Virus record (IMG/VR): IMGVR_UViG_3300008267_011356
Span: 1 to 33,014 of that record
Direction: 5' to 3' (one strand)
Length of the DNA: 33,014 nt
Source: a virus
Part shown: positions 19,688 to 24,877 of the stretch, piece after piece
Numbering within the stretch: position 1 is the stretch's first letter
How the letters are laid out: each line of letters begins with the position of its first letter
Program-made: the position numbers and the translations under genes
The notes under the pieces: generated by a model
Told to the model about the DNA's origin: nothing
The model's input: the letters and a program-made list of their open reading frames with translations, nothing else
Database searches by the model: none

Positions 19688-20139
19688 ATTATTTCTTCTG
19701 CGTGTTTAAGTTCTATATCACTTTGTTCTGGACCAAACCTAACGTTATAATATCCGTTCTGTTCGTTTTTTTTAATAACAATACCTATTTCTGTTCTTTG
19801 ATTAATACATCGATTTTTAACAAAATCACACAATTCATATTTTATTGCCCTGGCTTTTTTAGATTCAATATGATTTTCAAATAAACAACAATGGCATGAA
19901 TACATTCCATGTGCCGGCATCTCTCCAACTTCTTTTGCTTCTTTCCATAAAGTAGGATAATCAAGCATGTATTTTTTTAAGTATTTGATAGCAGATTGTT
20001 TTAAATCTTTGATATCAGGAAAGTATTGTTCAAAAACAAATAAGGGAACCGATTGCTCGTTTCCCTTATTTAATATAACTTCATAGAGAGTTTTGTTTTC
20101 TCTATCAAATCGTATATGATTTTCAGATTTATAAATCAT
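19678..20139 (-). CDS. Unknown 153-residue protein with a Cys/His cluster
   Basis: No family was recognised. A CHCC cluster lies at about residues 82-85, with further Cys residues near 122 and 128, which could bind zinc but does not form a clear CxxC pair pattern. The C-terminal part (NGYYNVRFGPEQ...) looks like a short beta-rich unit of the kind seen in small phage proteins that track nucleic acid or protein partners. The gene overlaps the MazG-like gene upstream by 11 bases. A terminator-like hairpin lies within its first 105 bases (20038-20071, listed separately). Confidence 0.65.
   Translation of the reverse strand: MIYKSENHIRFDRENKTLYEVILNKGNEQSVPLFVFEQYFPDIKDLKQSAIKYLKKYMLDYPTLWKEAKEVGEMPAHGMYSCHCCLFENHIESKKARAIKYELCDFVKNRCINQRTEIGIVIKKNEQNGYYNVRFGPEQSDIELKHAEEIIWI
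20038..20071 (-). promoter_or_regulatory. Terminator-like hairpin inside the 5' end of the 153-residue gene
   Basis: An 11-base-pair perfect inverted repeat (AAATAAGGGAA / TTCCCTTATTT) with a 12-base loop lies 68-101 bases into the coding sequence, and in the direction of the operon it runs into GTTTTTG. It reads like an intrinsic terminator or attenuator within a gene. A chance repeat forced by the codons is possible. Confidence 0.45.
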
Positions 20140-20530
20140 GTTTTTTAAATAATTGACTTAAATCAACTGGAACAAATCCTTCTGGTTTTAAAATCTTTCC
20201 ATCAGGATCTCTTAAACATTTTCCGTCAGGACCAACTTTAGTCATGTTGTTTTTATGAACTAAATCAAAAGCTGGCCCGATTAAGTCTTGTAAACCATGA
20301 GCATTGATTGTTCCAAGTAAAACATATAACTGATCGGCACAAGCATCAAGAACTTCAGTTTTACTTTTATCGTAAATATTAGCATCGCGATATTCGATGT
20401 TTTCTTCACGCATTAAGTTGTAACGTAATTCAACTTCTTTTGCATCAAGAATAGTTGGTTTTCTATTTAATACTTGTCCTGAAGCTTTTTGAAAACTTCG
20501 CACTGATTGTAACATTTTCTTAATATCCAT
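20129..20530 (-). CDS. MazG-like (all-alpha) nucleotide pyrophosphohydrolase
   Basis: The 133-residue protein has the motif of the all-alpha NTP pyrophosphatase superfamily (MazG, phosphoribosyl-ATP pyrophosphohydrolase, dUTPase-like): REENIEY at 41-47 gives the first Glu pair, and EVLDACADQ at 59-67 gives the second acidic set (Glu59, Asp62, Asp66). These residues would hold Mg2+ and cut (d)NTPs to (d)NMPs and pyrophosphate. The tail NNMTK...G...DPDGKILKPEGF is typical of the phage subgroup. Such enzymes tune the nucleotide pool or lower (p)ppGpp during infection; which substrate applies here cannot be read from the sequence. It starts 30 bases after the KOW gene and just below a palindrome with a candidate promoter, so it may head its own transcript. 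Confidence 0.85.
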   Translation of the reverse strand: MDIKKMLQSVRSFQKASGQVLNRKPTILDAKEVELRYNLMREENIEYRDANIYDKSKTEVLDACADQLYVLLGTINAHGLQDLIGPAFDLVHKNNMTKVGPDGKCLRDPDGKILKPEGFVPVDLSQLFKKHDL

Positions 20531-20550
20531 AAGTGTTTTTAAATTTTTGA

Positions 20551-20579
20551 TGTCACAAATTTATACTTTATTTGTGACA
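20551..20579 (-). promoter_or_regulatory. Candidate promoter with overlapping palindrome before the MazG-like gene
   Basis: TGTCACAAAT and ATTTGTGACA form a perfect 10-base inverted repeat with a 9-base spacer. On the minus strand the match TAAATTTG (20556-20563) to the TAnnTTTG -7 element overlaps its inner half, which puts the likely start of transcription about 20 bases before the ATG at 20530. The TAA stop of the KOW gene lies in the spacer. It could be an operator for a repressor, or an RNA hairpin at the end of the KOW transcript. No clear -33 TTTG was found. Confidence 0.5.
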
Positions 20580-20773
20580 ATAGTTAATGAATCAAAATAT
20601 CCTGTAATCTGAACTTTGAAAGATGGTATCGTGATTTTAGAACCATTTTCTTCTAATTCAACAATAAGAGTTCCATCTTTTGGAGATTCCTTATTGTAAA
20701 TTTTTCCTTTTTTATCCTTATATTCGCCATCAGTTATGATAACAAATTTACCTATTCGCTTATGCTTGCTCAT
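20561..20773 (-). CDS. Small KOW-motif-like protein
   Basis: The 70-residue protein has IGKFVIITDGEYKDKKGKIY at residues 7-26, which fits the KOW pattern (basic/hydrophobic strand, Gly, xx-hydrophobic-xx-Gly) of NusG, L24 and related RNA- or ribosome-contacting proteins, followed by a beta-rich remainder. KOW units bind RNA, ribosome or RNA polymerase; what this one binds is unknown. Phage versions of this size are common and poorly studied. Its 5' end overlaps by 12 bases, head to head, with an opposite-strand gene starting at 20762. A candidate -7 element lies 33-41 bases upstream. Confidence 0.65.
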   Translation of the reverse strand: MSKHKRIGKFVIITDGEYKDKKGKIYNKESPKDGTLIVELEENGSKITIPSFKVQITGYFDSLTIVTNKV

Positions 20774-21013
20774 AATGTTCCAATTTACTACGCTAATTTA
20801 TTTGTACAAAAATACAAGGTTAATAAAAACCGAAGTACAACCGATACTGATTTGGTAATCATTGATAGAATTGTAATCAAAGGATTCCATGTTAATAACA
20901 TGAAAGAAACTTTGAAACAAAAAATCAAATCAAAATTTAAATTGTCGGAAGATTTCAGAATTACTAAAATTGAATTAATAACTCAATTAGGTTTTGGTGT
21001 TGATGATTTATAA
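20762..21013 (+). CDS. Lone plus-strand small protein within the leftward block
   Basis: The 83-residue frame reads convincingly: codon use matches the neighbours, and a basic helical section (MKETLKQKIKSKFKLSEDF) is followed by a strand-like ITKIELITQLGFGVDDL end. The minus strand has no frame of comparable size across 20774-21007, so this is probably the true gene of the interval. The exact start is uncertain. ATG 20762 would overlap the KOW gene start by 12 bases; an in-frame TTG within TDTDLVII is another choice. Its stop overlaps the stop of the converging 133-residue gene by 3 bases. No plus-strand promoter was seen before it. Function not recognised. Confidence 0.6.
   Translation: MLAHNVPIYYANLFVQKYKVNKNRSTTDTDLVIIDRIVIKGFHVNNMKETLKQKIKSKFKLSEDFRITKIELITQLGFGVDDL
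20807..20814 (-). promoter_or_regulatory. Candidate -7 element before the KOW gene
   Basis: On the minus strand TATTTTTG fits TAnnTTTG and ends 33 bases before the ATG at 20773, similar in spacing to the candidates at 20551-20579 and 24004-24035. The -33 box is not convincing. If used, the promoter lies inside the opposite-strand gene 20762-21013. Confidence 0.35.
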
Positions 21014-21409
21014 TTCGAATAAAATTTCACATTTAGAAATATCTACTTTCAAAAAACGTAATTGTTTTTCAGAAATTTTCAAAGCACAATGAGTATTGTT
21101 TATTCTTTTAATTTCAGTACCATATTTTGAATGTGTCCAAACTAAATTAGAACAACTTTTTTTATCTACACCAAAATAAGAATAGAAACCAAAATGTTCT
21201 TCTGTAATATGGTAATAACCAACAGCGATGATATAAATTTTCTCTTTTGGTTTTACAAGTTCTGGATTATTTACTTTAATCAAATCAACTTTCATTCTCT
21301 CAAAAGTTTTTTGAATTAAGTTAAGTGCTGCTCCTTCGTTTTCTACTTTGAAGCCTGATTCCTTTTTAAGTAAGGAATAAAAATTTTCTGTTTCTTTTGT
21401 TGAGTTCAT
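21008..21409 (-). CDS. Unknown 133-residue protein
   Basis: No family was recognised. The N-terminal ~50 residues are helical and charged; the rest (about 55-133) looks beta-rich with aromatic strands (IYIIAVGYYHI, FGFYSYFGV). There are no membrane segments. The gene is separated from the nuclease gene upstream by a 40-base gap holding a strong hairpin with a GAAA loop, and its end overlaps that of the converging plus-strand gene by 3 bases. Confidence 0.65.
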   Translation of the reverse strand: MNSTKETENFYSLLKKESGFKVENEGAALNLIQKTFERMKVDLIKVNNPELVKPKEKIYIIAVGYYHITEEHFGFYSYFGVDKKSCSNLVWTHSKYGTEIKRINNTHCALKISEKQLRFLKVDISKCEILFEL

Positions 21410-21422
21410 GATAATAAAAATT

Positions 21423-21446
21423 AAAGGCCCGGTTTCCCGAGCCTTT
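21423..21446 (-). terminator. Hairpin with GAAA tetraloop after the nuclease gene
   Basis: On the minus strand AAAGGCTCGG and CCGGGCCTTT pair over 10 base pairs (one G-T) around a GAAA loop, 3 bases after the stop of the nuclease gene, followed by AATTTTTATT. It is either a weak intrinsic terminator or an mRNA-stabilising end. The next start codon is only 13 bases further on, so it may also shape translation of that gene. Confidence 0.7.
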
Positions 21447-21449
21447 GGT

Positions 21450-22094
21450 TTATAATTTAATTTCTTTTTTTAACAACCAATCTTCTATTGTATCAAATTT
21501 TCCTTTGATTTTTCGAAGTTGTTGTCCAGCATCGGTATATCGATATCTCTTTGGCATAAATGTCTTGTTAAACAAGCTCGATTGGCTTCCAATAGGAACT
21601 ACTTTATTTAATAAGATATTTTCTTTCTGAAATAACATAGCTCTTTTTAAAGGAAAATCTCTTGAGGAACCAAGTTTACCACTAAATTGAATTGCTTTAG
21701 ATGGAGGTTTGACATCAAAATAAATTGTGTATTTATCAAATTCTCGACCAAGTTCTGTGCAATAGAATAAAGTTTCTTGATAATAGTTTCCTTTTTCAAG
21801 AGGTTGGTATTCAACAAGCATTTTTTGTGAATCAATCATTCCAAATATTTTATTGAATAACTTTTCTGAAAATACTACTCTATAATCGGCTGTGTAAGTA
21901 ATAGAATCAATCAAAGTGAAATCTCTAATTATTGGTTGCTTCTTAACAAAGTGTTGATTGTAAAATCCAACAACAGCATCGTGTACAACAAATGTTTTAG
22001 GTTCTCTTTCGTATTCAATAACTAATCCTGATTTTTTTAGTTCTTCTAACCACCATTCAAAGTAGGTTTCGAACATATTTTTTTCAGTAGCCAT
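21450..22094 (-). CDS. Putative PD-(D/E)XK nuclease
   Basis: The 214-residue protein has a layout typical of phage PD-(D/E)XK endonucleases (DUF1064-like or T7 endonuclease I-like): an N-terminal helix with Glu13 in FEWWLEEL, then IEYEREPKTF, then YTADYRV with Asp70, and YFDVKPP with Asp127-Val-Lys129 as the D-x-K arm. Such enzymes cut branched DNA or act in recombination and packaging. The C-terminal third (about 145-214) is basic and may bind DNA. It is coupled to the gene upstream by a TAATG stop-start overlap at 22092-22096, and lies in a run with exonuclease, helicase and SSB genes, which suits a recombination role. The family call is from motif reading only. Confidence 0.6.
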   Translation of the reverse strand: MATEKNMFETYFEWWLEELKKSGLVIEYEREPKTFVVHDAVVGFYNQHFVKKQPIIRDFTLIDSITYTADYRVVFSEKLFNKIFGMIDSQKMLVEYQPLEKGNYYQETLFYCTELGREFDKYTIYFDVKPPSKAIQFSGKLGSSRDFPLKRAMLFQKENILLNKVVPIGSQSSLFNKTFMPKRYRYTDAGQQLRKIKGKFDTIEDWLLKKEIKL

Positions 22095-22738
22095 TATTCT
22101 AAAACTTTTTGAGTAAGTTCTCTAACGTATGTTTCAATTTCTTTGAAGTTGTACATATCGTTTGCTGCATCGTAATCCAATGGAATCAAACCAAAAATGT
22201 AATCTTTCTTCTCTCCTTGAAACAATACGGGAACGTCTTGTCCAGAAAATTTCAAATTCAAATGAAGTCCTTTTAATTCTTTTTTGAAAGCACTTGTCAC
22301 TTTTACTAATTCATTGAAATTAACAGCAACATTTTCTAATGCCATTCCATCTTTATTTAAGTTTTGAATTAATAAGTTCACAACATTAATAAGAACTACT
22401 GGAGCATCTGTGTTATGTAGTGTTTTTGTATAATTCAAACCTTCTAAAGTAACCGAGTTTTCATTTAATGAAACTTCGTGAGGAACGGTAAATTCTTTCC
22501 AATAATCTGCAGTAAAAGAACGGCCTTCGAAAAAAGCTAAAATTTCATCTAATGTTTCAAAATCTTCTGTAATTTCACATTCTTGTTTGATGTACTCTCT
22601 CAACTTTACAACTGTAAATGATTTGTTAATTACAATTGCATTACCACCAATAACGTGAATATACTTTCTGATATCGTCGTCATTTGATTTAGCATCTTTG
22701 TTTACTAATCCGTCTAATTTTGGAAATAAAATTTTCAT
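22094..22738 (-). CDS. Unknown 214-residue protein, tail faintly like a sliding clamp
   Basis: No family was firmly recognised. Residues about 150-195 read LHLNLKFSGQDVPVLFQG followed by DYIFGLIPL, a strand pattern that recalls the last domain of the DNA polymerase III beta clamp (hydrophobic strand, P-x-h-h, then h-h-x-P). The protein is about half the length of a bacterial clamp (~370 residues), so if the likeness is real it would be a shortened or two-domain form. The middle has strand-rich and helical parts with no catalytic motif. Its position between the recombination genes and the nuclease supports a DNA-metabolism role. The start at 22738 follows a 32-base AT-rich gap. Confidence 0.6.
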   Translation of the reverse strand: MKILFPKLDGLVNKDAKSNDDDIRKYIHVIGGNAIVINKSFTVVKLREYIKQECEITEDFETLDEILAFFEGRSFTADYWKEFTVPHEVSLNENSVTLEGLNYTKTLHNTDAPVVLINVVNLLIQNLNKDGMALENVAVNFNELVKVTSAFKKELKGLHLNLKFSGQDVPVLFQGEKKDYIFGLIPLDYDAANDMYNFKEIETYVRELTQKVLE

Positions 22739-22770
22739 AATGTTTAAGTGTATTTAATTAATATTAATTT

Positions 22771-23166
22771 TTAAGATAATGCTTGTTTTACAGCTTCAAA
22801 TTTATTTGATGAATAAGTTTGAAGTTTAGTTAAAAACTCAAGAACATTTCCATGTTGTCCTTCGCTGTATTTTTGTTTCAATTGCTCTAATGATTCATTA
22901 TCAAATTTCAATTGATTGATTTCTTCCATTCCTGCTTTATACATATCAAACATTCTTTTGTCAAAATCAGCAATTACTTGAAATCTTTCAATGTCATTTG
23001 TTGGAATGAATGGTTGAGGATCAGATTTTACTTCATCAAAAGATTGTGAAATTGGAGCTGCAGGTAATTCTGTTTCTGCTTCTTCAAAGATTGTTGGAGC
23101 AACTGGTGTTCCATCATTTAAAATAGGATTTGGTTGTTCTTGATTTGGATTTGGAATACCTCTTTG
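22771..23166 (-). CDS. Displaced C-terminal part of the coiled-coil protein (frame +1 relative to 23114-23980)
   Basis: The frame is open for 131 codons down to the TAA at 22771, but has no ATG until 22953, 71 codons in. Those 71 codons read like real protein: an Asn/Pro/Gln linker, then FEEAETELPAAPISQSFDEV and IPTNDIERFQVIADFDKR, running straight into MFDMYKAGMEEI. The last 60 residues are helical. The reading begins exactly where the upstream frame turns into a Ser/Lys/Arg-rich tail. The simplest view is that both pieces belong to one protein of about 400 residues, split by an extra base near 23160-23166 or joined by ribosomal frameshifting. A separate gene starting at ATG 22953 is possible but would leave the coding-like part unexplained. 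Confidence 0.6.
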   Translation of the reverse strand, partial: QRGIPNPNQEQPNPILNDGTPVAPTIFEEAETELPAAPISQSFDEVKSDPQPFIPTNDIERFQVIADFDKRMFDMYKAGMEEINQLKFDNESLEQLKQKYSEGQHGNVLEFLTKLQTYSSNKFEAVKQALS

Positions 23167-23980
23167 TTATTTTTGATTTGAATAAATCAATAAACTCTTG
23201 TTGTTTTTCTCCACCTATAATAACGCCATGAACAGGTGTAATGTAATCGGTATCTTTTTGTGCTTTAAGTGCTGTAATCATAGCGTTCAAACCATCAAGA
23301 TTTAATGTTGGAATTTTCTCAATTACATTTGTTAGAATTTTATTTATTGTATTTTCTAATTCCAAACAAGTTTTTTCAAATTCAGATTTTTTAAGAATTT
23401 CTGCTTGTTCTTCATTTGATTGTTGAAGATTATTGATTTGCTCAAGTTCTGCAGCTTTTTTCTTCTTATCTTTTTCAAGTTTAACTTCTTCTCTTTTATC
23501 TACAATTTCTTTGAAGTTTTTCTCAAGAGCATTTCTAGTATTAGTTGCTTCTGTTTCAAAAATCTTAAATAAATCATCAACCATTTTATTGAAGTTAACG
23601 TGTGGTTCTTTGATGATTTTTTTAGCTTTTGCTAAACTTGAATTAAATGAACCAATGATTTTATTATTATCAACTAAAGTTCTTTCATTGACTTTAAAAT
23701 CTTCTTCTGAATCAGGAATAAGAATTTTTATATCTTGTAGTTGATTGACTGCATTTATCAATGGATTGAATTGAACAATATCTCCAGCCTTGAAATTAGG
23801 CATTATAGATAATAGTTTTTCTTTAAAATCTTTAGTAAGATTCTCGCTTAATTCAAATCTTAATTTTTGATTTTTTGCGTCATAAAGTTCAGCAATTTCA
23901 GGATTGCTTTGTAAATCATTTTCAGAGATTAATACTTGTACTTCTAAAATCTCTTTCGTGTTTTCTGTTGAATTTTGCAT
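23114..23980 (-). CDS. Coiled-coil protein, possibly DUF1351-like, with displaced end
   Basis: The listed frame has 288 residues. Residues about 1-75 are mixed; about 100-215 form a long charged helix pattern (KEIVDKREEVKLEKDKKKK, with many Glu and Lys), like the coiled-coil proteins that sit beside recombinases or exonucleases in phages (DUF1351 type); then a helical and strand part (about 215-270). The last ~16 residues (RYSKSKSRTTKSYFK) look like an out-of-frame reading, while the +1 frame continues as sensible protein to 22771. So the true end is probably not at 23114. A well-formed promoter lies 24 bases upstream of the ATG, so this gene heads its own transcript. The DUF1351 likeness is by pattern only. 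Confidence 0.6.
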   Translation of the reverse strand: MQNSTENTKEILEVQVLISENDLQSNPEIAELYDAKNQKLRFELSENLTKDFKEKLLSIMPNFKAGDIVQFNPLINAVNQLQDIKILIPDSEEDFKVNERTLVDNNKIIGSFNSSLAKAKKIIKEPHVNFNKMVDDLFKIFETEATNTRNALEKNFKEIVDKREEVKLEKDKKKKAAELEQINNLQQSNEEQAEILKKSEFEKTCLELENTINKILTNVIEKIPTLNLDGLNAMITALKAQKDTDYITPVHGVIIGGEKQQEFIDLFKSKITKRYSKSKSRTTKSYFK

Positions 23981-24003
23981 TTTGATTATTTTTAAATATT
24001 AAA

Positions 24004-24035
24004 CAAATATATAATGTTGAAATTATTTCAACAAA
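24004..24035 (-). promoter_or_regulatory. Bacteroidota-type promoter before the coiled-coil gene
   Basis: On the minus strand TTTG (24032-24035), then 20 bases, then TATATTTG (24004-24011) matches both parts of the Bacteroidota promoter (TTTG at -33, TAnnTTTG at -7). The likely transcript start is about 20 bases before the ATG at 23980. It is the best promoter seen in the window. The -33 box is within the last codons of the exonuclease gene. Confidence 0.7.
24016..24032 (-). promoter_or_regulatory. Operator-like palindrome between the -33 and -7 boxes
   Basis: GTTGAAAT and ATTTCAAC form a perfect 8-base inverted repeat around one base, lying between the two promoter boxes and over the exonuclease stop codon. 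This is where a repressor would block RNA polymerase. AT-rich palindromes do arise by chance, and no regulator gene was identified in the window. Confidence 0.4.
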
Positions 24036-24877
24036 TTTCTAATTAAGTATTCTTTTGTGTCGAACATTTTCTGATGTGTTCTTGTGAATTCATTTCCACG
24101 ATTTTCTCTCATTTTAATTAAATTCCAAGTTTCGACAAACATATCAGTTCCTTTAAAAATTCCATGTCTTTTTTGATAAAGCAATAGTATTTTATAAATG
24201 TAATGCGATGGCTTATCAATTGCTATTAAAAAATCGGTAGCTTTTTTAGGCCCTATCTGCGGTAGTCCTGTGATATTATCAGTTGTATCTCCAGTAAGTA
24301 ATTGGAGTGCCAAATAATAAATAGCTTGTTCGTTACTGATTGTATATAACTTATTCAAAGACCAATCGTAATGTTCGCCAGGAACTTGTTTCAAATCTTT
24401 ATCCTTAGACATGATATATGTATTTTCATCTTGAAGTACAGAAACAATATCATCGGCTTCTAAATCATCAAATATCAATGAAGGATAATTTTTGATAATG
24501 TATTCAACAATTAATCCAGCATCTCTAAATTGTCCGGGATATGATTCATCTGGATCAGCTCTATTCCCTTTGTATTTTTTGTCAAAAGAAACATAGTTTC
24601 TAAATGTGTTATAAGACTTTCCACTGAAACAAAACAAAATGGTATCTTCTATTTTTTCAAAAATACTTTCATATAAAAAGTTTTTTGTCAAAGTAATAAT
24701 CGGTTCTTCTTTAATAAAGATTTCCGCTGAATTCTGTCCATTTTCTAGCTCTGTTTGAAGTATCTTTCTTCTTCGGTCACAAACTATGTATTTTATAAAA
24801 TCTGCATCTAAAAGGGCTAATTTGCCTGTTTTTAGTTTTTGAGTTTTTATATCATTGAAACTAAAATTATTTTCCAT
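24023..24877 (-). CDS. 5'-3' exonuclease / flap endonuclease (FEN/PIN-like)
   Basis: The 284-residue protein has the layout of phage and Pol I-type 5' nucleases: Asp24 in LLDAD at the N-terminus, YKGNRADPDESYPGQF at 102-117 (the basic arch region), LEADD at 139-143 and SKDKDL at 157-162 (metal-binding acids), and GDTTDNI followed by GLPQIGPKKA at 204-213, the helix-hairpin-helix that grips DNA. The enzyme removes 5' flaps or RNA primers and degrades duplex DNA from the 5' end, using two metal ions. All main acidic residues appear present. The start overlaps the helicase gene end by 11 bases, so the two are co-translated. About 284 residues is the usual length for T5/T7-type stand-alone members. 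Confidence 0.88.
   Translation of the reverse strand: MENNFSFNDIKTQKLKTGKLALLDADFIKYIVCDRRRKILQTELENGQNSAEIFIKEEPIITLTKNFLYESIFEKIEDTILFCFSGKSYNTFRNYVSFDKKYKGNRADPDESYPGQFRDAGLIVEYIIKNYPSLIFDDLEADDIVSVLQDENTYIMSKDKDLKQVPGEHYDWSLNKLYTISNEQAIYYLALQLLTGDTTDNITGLPQIGPKKATDFLIAIDKPSHYIYKILLLYQKRHGIFKGTDMFVETWNLIKMRENRGNEFTRTHQKMFDTKEYLIRNLLK

Noticed and set aside
20481-20499. GAAG...CTTC hairpin early in the MazG-like gene
   Set aside because: It needs a G-T pair, is AT-rich in the middle and has no T-run, so it was not added to the set of intragenic terminators.
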